Positions 29,588 through 38,050 of a stretch of 64,000 bases of DNA are shown here, piece by piece (the first letter of the stretch is position 1; the number at the start of each line of letters is the position of its first letter). The notes beneath the pieces were generated by a model that was not told the origin of the DNA, searched no databases, and was given only the letters and a program-made list of their open reading frames with translations. The DNA comes from Immundisolibacter sp. (GTDB lineage: Bacteria; Pseudomonadota; Gammaproteobacteria; Immundisolibacterales; Immundisolibacteraceae). Made by a program: the position numbers and the translations under genes. Where the stretch lies: NCBI RefSeq assembly GCF_014359565.1, contig NZ_JACIZD010000011.1, positions 1 to 64,000 of the forward strand, read 5' to 3'.

Positions 29588-29697
29588 GGTGGGCTCCCGG
29601 TGGCAGGAAGCCGGTATCGAATCACGAATTCCGGCGGCCGCCCGCTGCGGCAAGCTTGCGGACCCGCAGCACCGGCTGGTCGTTCATCCGGGCCCGG

Positions 29698-30213
29698 TCA
29701 GGCCGGACGCAGCGGGCCGAAATTGCTGTATTGGCCGGCTTCGTGGTGATAAAGCAGCAGCCGTGCGCCGTTGGCGAACTCGGCGCCCACCAGCGCCGCC
29801 ACCACGGCCGGTCCGGCATGAAAATAATGGATGCAGTCGGCGCCGGCTTTCAGGAGTTGCGCTGCGACGTGGCGCAGCTCGCGGTGCAGGTCGGGCATGT
29901 CCTGCGCGGTGATGGCCCGGTCGCGCCGCACCACCAGGATGCGCTCATCGGGAATGGCGGCCAGCGCCGGCTGCTGGCGGCGGAAATTCTCGACGCTGGC
30001 CCGCACGTCCTTGCCGGCCAACAGGTCGACGATCAGGATGGCCGGGCGCTCGCCGGGCTGGCGGCGGATGGCGTTGAACCAGCGCCGTTCGCGCCGACGG
30101 CGGCCGAACACCACATCCCACCAGGTCCACACGATGGGCACCAGCGCCAGCAAGCCCAGCACGACCCCGATGGGGTCCAGCCAGTCGGCGATGAAGGCGC
30201 GCAGCGCGTCCAT
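29698..30213 (-). CDS. Membrane-anchored SAVED-domain protein (predicted cyclic-oligonucleotide effector)
   Basis: A 171-residue protein with one transmembrane helix at about residues 14-32 (IGVVLGLLALVPIVWTWW), a basic RRRRER stretch, and a soluble domain at about 55-165. The end of this domain (DCIHYFHAGPAVVAALVGAE, then LLLYHHEAGQY) has the hallmark of SAVED domains, which sense cyclic oligonucleotides in CBASS and in some type III CRISPR systems. Type III effectors with a membrane helix are thought to permeabilise or depolarise the membrane when activated. It lies three bases after csx16 and upstream of cas2. The SAVED call is by motif reading only; a CARF-like variant is possible. Confidence 0.65.
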   Translation of the reverse strand: MDALRAFIADWLDPIGVVLGLLALVPIVWTWWDVVFGRRRRERRWFNAIRRQPGERPAILIVDLLAGKDVRASVENFRRQQPALAAIPDERILVVRRDRAITAQDMPDLHRELRHVAAQLLKAGADCIHYFHAGPAVVAALVGAEFANGARLLLYHHEAGQYSNFGPLRPA

Positions 30214-30216
30214 TGC

Positions 30217-30513
30217 TCAACTCCCCACGCGCCGCACGCAGTATTCCTCCAGCCGCGCGCCGCAGGCGGCCATGTCGGCGGCGCTCAGCTCCCGCCCGCG
30301 CCAGTCCGGCGGCAGGTCCAGTGCCAGGTGCACGTAACGCGCGCCCTGGCTGCAAACCGCCGCGGCCAGGTTCACCGGCAGGGTACCGATGACGGTATCG
30401 CCGGCGCCGACCTCGGCCGGGTCCAGGTGCGCCAGCAGCCGGTCCACGGCCAGACCCTGCGCCTGCGCCCAGGCCGCCGCGCCGGGATGGCGGGAGACGA
30501 AGAAGGTGGTCAT
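30217..30513 (-). CDS. csx16: CRISPR-associated protein Csx16
   Basis: A 98-residue protein matching Csx16 (VVA1548 family): the opening TTFFVSRHPGAAAWAQAQG, then DTVIGTLPVNLAA, YVHLALDLPPDWRGREL and a closing ARLEEYCVRR. Csx16 is found almost only in type III loci, and I recall recent work assigning it ring-nuclease activity that degrades cyclic oligoadenylates. Next to a SAVED membrane protein, such an off-switch makes sense. Four bases after cmr6, same transcript. Confidence 0.88.
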   Translation of the reverse strand: MTTFFVSRHPGAAAWAQAQGLAVDRLLAHLDPAEVGAGDTVIGTLPVNLAAAVCSQGARYVHLALDLPPDWRGRELSAADMAACGARLEEYCVRRVGS

Positions 30514-30517
30514 GGCG

Positions 30518-31753
30518 TCATTTACCGCCCAGCCAGGCTTTCACCAGCAGGGTGTTCTGGTAGTCCTTGTCCTTCTCGGGCTTTTTGGCTTGGCTGGATT
30601 CCTTCCACTGGCCTTTCGCCTCCCGCATTCTGGCTTCCAGCCAGCGAGCCACGGCGATCTTGTCCTCGCCCTGCCAGCGGCCCTGCTTGACGGCGCCGAT
30701 GACCGCCGAAAGTTCAGGTTGATTCTTATCCGGGCGCTGGTCCAGGAACTCGGCGATGGATCGCTCGATGGGACTCATTCTTTCCAGTGCTTCTGCATGC
30801 TCCCGGGCCTCGCGCTGTGCTGCCAGCTCGGCTTGTTGTCGCGCCTCGTGTTCGATCCGCTCTCTTTCGCGACGCTGTTCTGCCTGCCGATCCCGTGTCA
30901 TGGCGCCGTACCCCACTGCCGTCTTGGCGCCAAAGCCGAGCCATTCGAAGGCGTGTTCGAAGGCTGCGGTGAGCAGCCTCTGCCACTGCGGCTTGCCATC
31001 GGCGTCGTTTTCGAGCAGCGCCGGCGCCAGGCGACCCAGGTGTGCCCTGTCGCAGATGACGTGAAAGCTGAAGTCCGAGCCCGGCGGCACGGTCAGGAAA
31101 CTGATGGGTGTGGGCTGGCCGGAGTCGTGGGGAGTGACGCTGTCTCCTGACTTGCGCTCCGGTTTTTGCTGGTAGTAGTGCGACTGGTGCGGGGTCATGA
31201 TTTCGACCAATAGGCTGTCGCCGGCGATCCGGGGGATCACGTCCCAGAAGCTCAGCGCGCCGCGCACGTGGTCTGAGTCGCTGCCAGACGCTACGGGGCC
31301 AAACAGCACGTCGCACATTGACAGCGCGACAACCTTTTTCTGTATCACCACGGAAAACGGCTTGTCGTCATCGGGCCGCCAGCCGGCTGCGTCACCCCAA
31401 TCGCCGCTGGCCAGCTCCCGCGCCGCCTGGCGCAGCCCGCCCTTGACGCCGGAGCCCGGAAGATACGGCAGGCCATAGGGATTCAGGAAGGCAAACCCGT
31501 TTTCCAGCGGGTGTTCGTTGCCAAGGCCGGTGGTGAAGGGCGCGGTAGCTCTGGCATCCAGGCACAGTCCTTCGGCGGCTGTAACCATGTCGAACAGTCG
31601 TTGCTGTCGGCTTCCCAGCGCGCTCATGGATGCGCGATCGGAGGCAGTCAGGCGGGTCACCTTCTTCCAGGCTTCGCGCGCGGCAGAGTCGTTCTTGTTC
31701 CACAGCTCCGGCAAGCGCTGTTGACTGATTAGCTGGGCAATGGTTGCGTCCAT
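30518..31753 (-). pseudogene. cmr6: Cmr6, type III-B RAMP subunit, 5' end probably removed by the prophage
   Basis: The remaining 411 codons carry the Cmr6 signature: TGLGNEHPLENGFAFLNPYG, then LPYLPGSGVKGGLRQAAREL, HDSGQPTPISFLTVPPGSDF and the glycine-rich GFGAKTAVGYG. A helical C-terminal extension follows. Cmr6 caps the crRNA-bound Cmr complex. The frame stays open for 54 codons upstream of the ATG at 31753, up to a TAG at 31916-31918, and that stretch (SRAATREDQEREVTTRAAKG and onward) looks like the missing N-terminal part. Prophage sequence begins right after. Genes cmr1-cmr5 are not on this side. A functional shortened protein from the internal ATG cannot be excluded. Confidence 0.8.
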
Positions 31754-31944
31754 GCCTTCTCGCTCGAGCAGCGCTGCGACTTCCTGTGCTTGCCGGCTAC
31801 CTTTGGCGGCCCGCGTGGTTACCTCACGCTCCTGATCTTCGCGTGTAGCGGCGCGCGATAAATCGGGCTGTTTGGTGCAATAAATGGCTGGGCCTGCATT
31901 TTGCGCTGTGCGTAGCTAAATTGCGGATGCTGCAATGGCGGCAT

Positions 31945-31987
31945 GACCATCGAGCCGGCACGTCGGGGGCGTACCGGCTCGATGGTC
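31945..31987 (-). terminator. Strong hairpin after the last late prophage gene
   Basis: A 14-base perfect inverted repeat (GACCATCGAGCCGG / CCGGCTCGATGGTC) with a 15-base loop lies three bases beyond the dam stop. It probably ends the late transcript or stabilises its 3' end; no T run follows on either strand, so termination strength is uncertain. Confidence 0.5.
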
Positions 31988-31989
31988 GT

Positions 31990-32766
31990 TCACCAGTTCA
32001 TCACTGCCAGCTCGTAGCGGGGTGCCTTCTTGGTGGCCGCTGATCGGCCGATGGTGTACCTGGTGGTGAGTCGGCGTTGGCGGAATCCGGCGAACACTTC
32101 CCGCATGTCGGGGTGGTCGTTGATTGTCAGCAGTGCGCGGCCCTTGAGGCTCCTAAGCGTCCGCGCCAGGGCTTGGTATTGGTCGAGGCCGAACGGGACG
32201 CCGTAGCCCTCGGTTTGCCAGTACGGCGGGTCACAGAAGAAGAACGTGCCGGGCCGATCATAACGGGCAACGCACGCATCCCAGGGCAGGTGCTCGATGG
32301 TGACGCGAGCCAGGCGCAGGTGCGCCGCGCTCAGATCCTCTTCGAGCCGCAGCAGGTTGATGCGGGGCGGGCTGCCGGCGTCGGTGCCGAAGGTCTGGCC
32401 GGATACCTTGGCGCCGAAGCTCGTCTTCTGAAGGAAGAGGAACCGCGCAGCGCGCTGGATATCCGTCAGCGTGGCCGGCGCGCTGGCCAGCAGCCGTTCG
32501 AATTCCTCGCGTGCCACCAGTTGCCAGCGGAACTGGCGGACGAACTCGTCCAGGTGATGCTTCACCACGCGGTACAGGGTCACCAGTTCGCCGTTGATAT
32601 CGTTGAGCACTTCGACCTTGGCGGGCTCGGACCGCAGGAACAGCATGGCTGCCGCACCCGCGAAGGGCTCGACGTATGTCGTGTGGTCCGAATCGAAAAG
32701 CTCCATCAGCTGCGGCGCGAGGCGGCTCTTGCCGCCTGGCCATGGAATCAATGTGCAGGTCTTCAC
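31990..32766 (-). CDS. dam: DNA adenine methylase (Dam, D12 class)
   Basis: A 258-residue N6-adenine methyltransferase. The SAM-binding motif is PWPGGKSRLAP near residue 8 followed by YVEPFAGAAAMLF near 34, and the catalytic motif is FFFCDPPYW (DPPY) near 178. Length is close to the family norm. GTG at 32766 is chosen because the homology starts at once after it (KTCTLIPWPGGK). Many Mu-like phages place DNA-modification genes at this end of the genome (as mom in Mu) to protect their DNA from restriction. Last gene of the late block. Confidence 0.85.
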   Translation of the reverse strand: MKTCTLIPWPGGKSRLAPQLMELFDSDHTTYVEPFAGAAAMLFLRSEPAKVEVLNDINGELVTLYRVVKHHLDEFVRQFRWQLVAREEFERLLASAPATLTDIQRAARFLFLQKTSFGAKVSGQTFGTDAGSPPRINLLRLEEDLSAAHLRLARVTIEHLPWDACVARYDRPGTFFFCDPPYWQTEGYGVPFGLDQYQALARTLRSLKGRALLTINDHPDMREVFAGFRQRRLTTRYTIGRSAATKKAPRYELAVMNW

Positions 32767-32908
32767 GCGATCACACCTTTTGGTTCTGAGGGCACCTAGA
32801 CTTGCCCGGCTCTCGAGAGCAGCAGGGCCTAGGCCAATGCCACGCGGCGGATCGCGTGTGTTGCGGCGGCGGGCCGTCCGCTTGCCGGCGGCGGCCCGTC
32901 GCCCTGTC

Positions 32909-33376
32909 TTACGCCGGCGGGATGCACCCCCTGCGCAGCAGCTGCGCACCCAGCGCGCCCAGGGCGGCGCCGATGAGGTGGGCGGGCCAGGCAATGCCGG
33001 CGTAGGCGGGGCCGAGTGTGGCGAAGATGGCTTGCGAGCCTAGCCAGGCCAGTGCCACGGCGCCGGCGGGGCAACCCATCAGTCGGCCGTGGGGGCGCAC
33101 TGTGAGGTACGCGGCCAGGGCTGCGGCGGCGGCTCCGCTGGCGCCGATGACGGGCCGGGCGAGCAGGCTCGCGGCGATGGCGTTGGAGGCCAGTGCAGCA
33201 GCGGCGAGCAGGACGACAGCGCGGCGCGCGCCAAGGGTGGTGGAAATGGACGGCCAGCACGCGGCCAGCATGAGCAGATTGGCGGCAAGGTGCAGGCTAT
33301 CGTGATGATGAAACACGCCGACGCGCACAACAGCTTCGCGCACATCTGTGATGCAAGCCAGCACCGCAGCCGCCAA
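32909..33376 (-). CDS. Rhomboid-like intramembrane serine protease
   Basis: About 155 residues, nearly all hydrophobic helices (about five or six segments). Features of rhomboids are visible: the HDSLHLAANLLML helix with the His and Asn of the oxyanion region, the nucleophile motif GASGAAAAAL, and a late helix with His in AWPAHLIGAALGALGA. It therefore has a plausible Ser-His dyad. The start is unclear: TTG at 33376 is the first codon after the upstream stop, with GTG at 33364 as an alternative. It sits between a DUF2793 virion protein and dam in the late transcript, an unusual cargo for a Mu-like phage. Confidence 0.6.
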   Translation of the reverse strand: MAAAVLACITDVREAVVRVGVFHHHDSLHLAANLLMLAACWPSISTTLGARRAVVLLAAAALASNAIAASLLARPVIGASGAAAAALAAYLTVRPHGRLMGCPAGAVALAWLGSQAIFATLGPAYAGIAWPAHLIGAALGALGAQLLRRGCIPPA

Positions 33377-33377
33377 T

Positions 33378-33737
33378 TCAGACGGCCACGCCGGCGGACC
33401 AGGCGCCGGCCCGGAACACGCTGAGCTTTTGCTCGTCCTCGATGTGCGCCAGCGTGCCGGTGCGCAGGGGGCCGGAGAATATCCACGCCGCGCCATCCCA
33501 CACCGTGGCTTCGTTTTCGTGGCCGGCCCAGGCCCCTGTAGCGGGGGCGGCGGGGATGTAGGTGTCGCCGGTGGCGGGGGAGCCTGGCGGGGCGGTTAGG
33601 TCGCGATCCTTGGCCGACAGGTGCAGGCCAAACCGGCCGATGCGCAGGATGTTGTCGTTCATCTCCGCGGACCAGCCGGACTCGCCGAGGGACCAGCCGT
33701 ATTTAAGGCCGCTGCGGGGTTCGGTGCTGGATGGCAT
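33378..33737 (-). CDS. DUF2793 phage protein
   Basis: A 119-residue protein with the DUF2793 pattern: SAKDRDLTAPPGSPATGDTY, then GAWAGHENEATVWDGAAWIF and the closing KLSVFRAGAW. DUF2793 modules are found at the ends of tail tip or fibre proteins and next to them, and are thought to be part of the tail tip. Starts 180 bases after the tail-tip gene; the gap between them (33738-33919) shows no gene. Confidence 0.75.
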   Translation of the reverse strand: MPSSTEPRSGLKYGWSLGESGWSAEMNDNILRIGRFGLHLSAKDRDLTAPPGSPATGDTYIPAAPATGAWAGHENEATVWDGAAWIFSGPLRTGTLAHIEDEQKLSVFRAGAWSAGVAV

Positions 33738-33919
33738 GTTGGGCTCCTGGTTGGGGGGATGGGGTTATGGGCGGGGGCGACGGTCGGACGGCCGGGGTTG
33801 CCGTGGCCGCTGGGCGGCGGCGCGATGATGTGGCAGGGGCACGGGGCGGTGTTCGGACTGCCTGTGCGGCTGCTGGCCTGCGTGGCGGGCCGGGCAATGG
33901 TGGAAGTGGTAGCAGCGCG

Positions 33920-36900
33920 TCACGGGCCGCCCCAGTAGTTGCCCCACTGGTAGCCCCAGCCGGCGCGGTCCACGGTGATGTTGTGTTTCTGATGGCTGAC
34001 CAGGCCGGCGCGGACGGACTCGAGCTCGGCGCGGATGCGGCCGTTGAGGCGAGTTGCTTGCGTCCCCTGGATGTTCCAGCGGAACGCCTGGAACTTGGAG
34101 ACATTGCCGCCCCCGGCGTTGTTGCGTAATCCGACACCGCCGGGGCCAGCGTGCGCGGAGTCTGTTGCCGATGCCACTTGTTGCCCGTCCACGAACGCTG
34201 TCAGGGCCGTGCCGGCGGCCCGGAACCGGATCGTCTTCGATGTGCCGCGCGCCCACGAGATGTTGGCCTGTGCTAGTTGGGTATAGGCGCCGCCGACGCG
34301 TTTGAAAATCCTGATGTTTTGGGATGGGGCAGCGCCAGAATCATCGTAGAGCGCAAGCAGGTAGTAGTTGCTGCTATTGACGAATCGCAGCACCAAGCCT
34401 CCGTCGCCGGCGGTGTTAATGTCCGCCTCGATCACCACGTCCGTATAGGACGTGCCGTTGCGAATGAACTTTGCTTGGGTGCCTCCCGTCGCGGTCAGCT
34501 CGCCGCTGGCGATGGCCCACGTGGCATTCGCATCGGCGACCTGCGTGTATTGCGACGTGGAGTCTGTGTCGAAGGTGTCTTCGTTGTACGTAAAGCCCGG
34601 CGACCCAGGCACCGTCAACCCGCTGTCCGCCTCCTCGTCCGTCCACGTGTAGCTGCTGCCCGTCAGCCCCGTCTCGGTGCGCAGCAGGGTGTCGGTCTCG
34701 CCGTACAGGCGCAGGGTGTAGGTGGTGGCGGCCTCGGGGCCGATGCTGGCCTGCAGTGTGTCGATGAGCTGATCGGCCTGGAGCAGGCGGTCGCGGTGCG
34801 CCCAGCCGAAGGCGATGAGCGGGTTGCCGGCCAGGGCCACGGGATAGGAGACCCCGTTGATCTTCACGTTGCCGGGCGGGTAGGGCAACACGGCGCGGCC
34901 GACGACGTCCAGCGACATGGCGCTGGCGGCGCCGATGTCGAGCTGCTGGCTGCTGGTGTTGGTGAGCAGCTTGATAGCCAGCGTCTCGCCGGCGGTGTAC
35001 TCGGTGAGGTCGACCGCCGCATTGTCCTGGTAGAACCAGATCCGCGAGCCCGCGGCATGCTGGCTCGGTACGGTATCTGCGCAGCCTCGGGCGAGCGTGA
35101 CGGTGCCAGCCGCAGGGTCGATTGCATCGACGCGGACGATCTCGTCGTCCCACAGCGCGGCCGAACCGACTGCGACTTCGTCCAGGCGCGTGGCGCCGCT
35201 GAGGGTGAAGGCGGTATCGGGCCAAGAAGCCACCTCGACCACCAATGCGCTCGGACACCAGTCGCCGTCCACGGTTTCGATGTATCCCGCTCCGGCGTCG
35301 ACCATGGCTGTGTAATTGGTGCTGACGGCAGGATCGGCGGCGACGGTCGCCAGGTAGCCGACGTCGGCCGGCAGCACTTCCAGGTCGGCGCGGCTCAGTG
35401 CGCTGACCACCTCGATGTACGGCGCCTCGAAGGCGGCCTGCGCGGTGATCGGCGCCGGCGTCTGCGACGGGTCGGTATCGACGCCCGGCTCGACCTGCGC
35501 GAACGCCGTGGCGGGCAGCGAGTAGATATCCTGCGTGGCCTTGAGGCGGATGGCGCCGCTCTTGAGGCTGCCGGTCTCCTTTTCGCCCACGATGCAGACC
35601 ATGTCGGCGATGCCCCGCTTGGGGGCCTGCAGGCGGAAGTACGTGTTCGGGCGCCAGGCAAAGGGCTTGCGCGTGCAGACCAGGTCGAGGGCACGCGTGG
35701 GCGTGGCGGTGGCCTGCAGCTCGCGCTGCGCCACGCGGGCGGCGAGGCTGGCGGTCGGGATCTCTGGATAGTCGATGGTCTGGTGGATGGTGCCGAAGGC
35801 CGCGATGAGCGCCCGCGCCTGCACCGGCGGGGTGGTGATGGTCTCCTTCTTCTCGGGATCGAAATACTTGACCGACACGCTGTTGACGGCGTTGTCGAGT
35901 GTGGACGGCAGCTCCTTGAAGTCCAGGATGTCGTCGTCGGTCAGGATCGGCAGATCGCCCAGCACGTAGTCGCCGCGGGCCAGGTCCAGATGCCACTGGC
36001 CAGTGATCGGGTCGCGGCTGAAGGCGCCGTCGATCAGCTTGCTGATGCGCTGCTCGAACTCCTCGACGCTCTCGTTGGCCGGGTCGCGCGTGGTGCAGAT
36101 GCCGAAGCCTTCGGCGTACAACGTGTCGGCGGCGGCGGCGAGGCTGGCGTCGTTGATGTTGGCCGTTGGCTCGCGGCCGAGGTCCGAATTTGTGCGGGCG
36201 AAGTACAGGATGTGGGCGGGGTTCATCGAAAAATCAATGTCTGGCAAACCAGTCGCCAGCACACCATCAACATGCATGTAATACAGCCCGGTCGCGCCAT
36301 TCCTGCTTAGTGAAACAAAGTGCCACTCTCCAACACCGATGGGTTCTCTGTCGCCGCTTATGTCTACAATCACTGGCGGACCGGAATCATTTATAAAAAA
36401 CGACAGCTTGTCGCCCAAAACACGCCAGTCTGTATCTCTATGAGGAATACTGAGTGGCCCTGCACTGAGGATAACATTGCCATACATATATGTGGATAAT
36501 GTATCAAGATTGATCCACGCCTCCAGTGTGAACGTTTGGCCCAGGTCTTCCTCGCCAGGCGTAAAATCGATCTGAACCCGATCATCTATCCCATCGAAAT
36601 AACACGATGATCCCCCGAATTTGCTTTGCGCCGTGCTAAGTGCGGCGCCGCCGTAGGCGGTGACTGTGTGGCCCTTGGCATCTATGATCGTCGTGCTGCC
36701 GTTATCGCCATTGAACAACAGACAAAACAATACGTTGGCCCAATAGGGATCTGCGCCGCTGGTATCAAATTCATCCGTGGGCACTGCATAGGTTTCAGTG
36801 GTATAGCGTGCGACGCCCTTGGTCACCCGAATCGAATCAATAGACCCTTTAAACCAGCTCTGATTTACAAAATAGGTACCTGTCCATTCTTCGGCGCAGC

Positions 36901-37411
36901 CAATATTCAGCCATCCCGTGGAATAGGCCAGCCAGCCGTAAGGGTTGCTGACGGGCGCTCGCTGCATGATTTTTCCGACCGGCGCCGTTTCCGGATACCA
37001 GCACGGGTCGGTATCCCACCCCTGCCTGATCTTGCGAATCTTGTAGCTGGCCTTCTGCGGGTAGGGGTTCATGGCGCCGTATTTGCCGCCCTTGAAAACC
37101 AGCGTGGCCAGGCCGCGCCAGGCGGGCACCTGCGCGCCGAGGTTGGCCAGCAGGTAGGCGTTGGGCGCCTGCGTGGCCTCGCCGAACATCACGTCCACGT
37201 CGCTGACGATGCCGCCCTGTTCCTCGGTGCCGCCCCACAGCTTGGGCTTATTGATGTTGATGGTGCCGCTGGCGGTCAGATTGCCCTGCCAGGCCGTCCG
37301 ATCGCCGCCGCGAAACTCCAGGAACGCGTCGATCGGCCCCTTGCACAGGCCGGCGTGATACAGCAGCTTGTACCAGTAGCCGACGGTCTGCTTCTTACTG
37401 CTGCCGCCCAT
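33920..37411 (-). CDS. Tail tip / host-specificity protein (J-like) with lectin-like domains
   Basis: A 1163-residue tail-tip protein. Residues about 1-140 and 420-780 resemble the J-like/GTA-like central tail hub (NPYPQKASYKIRKIRQGWD; YAEGFGICTTRDPANESVEE; LALDLVCTRKPF-like region). Residues about 205-400 are a LamG/concanavalin-like jellyroll (FGGSSCYFDGIDDRVQIDF, TLEAWINLDTL) and about 960-1125 a second beta-sandwich (VVIEADINTAGDGGLVLRF, TIRFRAAGTALTAFVDGQQV). The two inserts, above all the first, are visibly lower in GC than the hub. They probably bind the receptor glycan. It overlaps the upstream gene by 17 bases. Confidence 0.8.
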   Translation of the reverse strand: MGGSSKKQTVGYWYKLLYHAGLCKGPIDAFLEFRGGDRTAWQGNLTASGTININKPKLWGGTEEQGGIVSDVDVMFGEATQAPNAYLLANLGAQVPAWRGLATLVFKGGKYGAMNPYPQKASYKIRKIRQGWDTDPCWYPETAPVGKIMQRAPVSNPYGWLAYSTGWLNIGCAEEWTGTYFVNQSWFKGSIDSIRVTKGVARYTTETYAVPTDEFDTSGADPYWANVLFCLLFNGDNGSTTIIDAKGHTVTAYGGAALSTAQSKFGGSSCYFDGIDDRVQIDFTPGEEDLGQTFTLEAWINLDTLSTYMYGNVILSAGPLSIPHRDTDWRVLGDKLSFFINDSGPPVIVDISGDREPIGVGEWHFVSLSRNGATGLYYMHVDGVLATGLPDIDFSMNPAHILYFARTNSDLGREPTANINDASLAAAADTLYAEGFGICTTRDPANESVEEFEQRISKLIDGAFSRDPITGQWHLDLARGDYVLGDLPILTDDDILDFKELPSTLDNAVNSVSVKYFDPEKKETITTPPVQARALIAAFGTIHQTIDYPEIPTASLAARVAQRELQATATPTRALDLVCTRKPFAWRPNTYFRLQAPKRGIADMVCIVGEKETGSLKSGAIRLKATQDIYSLPATAFAQVEPGVDTDPSQTPAPITAQAAFEAPYIEVVSALSRADLEVLPADVGYLATVAADPAVSTNYTAMVDAGAGYIETVDGDWCPSALVVEVASWPDTAFTLSGATRLDEVAVGSAALWDDEIVRVDAIDPAAGTVTLARGCADTVPSQHAAGSRIWFYQDNAAVDLTEYTAGETLAIKLLTNTSSQQLDIGAASAMSLDVVGRAVLPYPPGNVKINGVSYPVALAGNPLIAFGWAHRDRLLQADQLIDTLQASIGPEAATTYTLRLYGETDTLLRTETGLTGSSYTWTDEEADSGLTVPGSPGFTYNEDTFDTDSTSQYTQVADANATWAIASGELTATGGTQAKFIRNGTSYTDVVIEADINTAGDGGLVLRFVNSSNYYLLALYDDSGAAPSQNIRIFKRVGGAYTQLAQANISWARGTSKTIRFRAAGTALTAFVDGQQVASATDSAHAGPGGVGLRNNAGGGNVSKFQAFRWNIQGTQATRLNGRIRAELESVRAGLVSHQKHNITVDRAGWGYQWGNYWGGP

Positions 37412-37631
37412 CGGCCGCCTCCTTTGTCGCGCACTCCCGCGCCCAGGCCACCAGCGCCAGCGCCAGGGCGTCGCCGGTGGCCTCCATTACCTCGGCCGCA
37501 ATGCCGTTGCGCACGAAGTCGGACCAATCCAGACCGTGCGCCGCGAACCATGCCCGTGCACCGCCACGGCAAAACCCCGGCCGGCTGGAGAATCCGGGGA
37601 TGCTGAACAAGTGGCGCGTGGTGATGATCAC
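37395..37631 (-). CDS. Small phage tail-module protein
   Basis: A 78-residue protein starting at GTG 37631, which overlaps the upstream stop (GTGA). It reads HLFSIPGFSSRPGFCRGGAR, then WFAAHGLDWSDFVRNGI. Proteins with this pattern occur just upstream of tail-tip genes in Mu-like phages; function unknown, possibly an assembly factor of the tail tip. Confidence 0.6.
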   Translation of the reverse strand: MIITTRHLFSIPGFSSRPGFCRGGARAWFAAHGLDWSDFVRNGIAAEVMEATGDALALALVAWARECATKEAADGRQQ

Positions 37632-38050
37632 TTCTTGCCGCCCTTCTTCTTGATCTTCTGCGTGCCCATGCCCTTCCAGGCCAGCACGAATTGATCGTCG
37701 ATCCACACCGTGCCGAACACGTCCCGCACGGCGAGGCCGTCTTCGGTATTGGGCGCCGTGGACTGCATCGGCTTGGGCGCCTCGATCTTGGGCCGCATGA
37801 AAAACGCCACCGCCGCCATCACGATGCCCAGCACCAGGCCCGCCACCCACCAGGTAATCGCCTTTGCCGGCTGGTCCGGCGGCAGCGGATGCAGGATGCC
37901 GACCACCACCAGCCGCACCAGGTGCAGCACCGTGCCCAACGTGCCCAGGCACCAGACGATGATCCGCGCCTGCCGACCGGCGCGGGTGTCCATCCACCAG
38001 TAGCGCAGGCGCCACGACCACACGTACCAGAGCCTGCGCATCAGGTCCAT
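37628..38050 (-). CDS. Phage tail-module membrane protein
   Basis: About 140 residues starting at ATG 38050 (an alternative ATG is at 38041). Two hydrophobic helices at about 28-50 and 65-83 (IIVWCLGTLGTVLHLVRLVV and TWWVAGLVLGIVMAAVAFFM) precede a soluble end with VRDVFGTVWIDDQFVLAWKG and a lysine-rich tail. It overlaps its neighbours on both sides. Role unknown; by position it probably assists tail-tip assembly. Confidence 0.6.
   Translation of the reverse strand: MDLMRRLWYVWSWRLRYWWMDTRAGRQARIIVWCLGTLGTVLHLVRLVVVGILHPLPPDQPAKAITWWVAGLVLGIVMAAVAFFMRPKIEAPKPMQSTAPNTEDGLAVRDVFGTVWIDDQFVLAWKGMGTQKIKKKGGKK

Noticed and set aside
30518-31753. Type III-A (Csm) RAMP protein
   Set aside because: The GLGNEHPLENGFAFLNPYG block and companion Csx16 fit Cmr6 of type III-B; no Csm-like features were seen.
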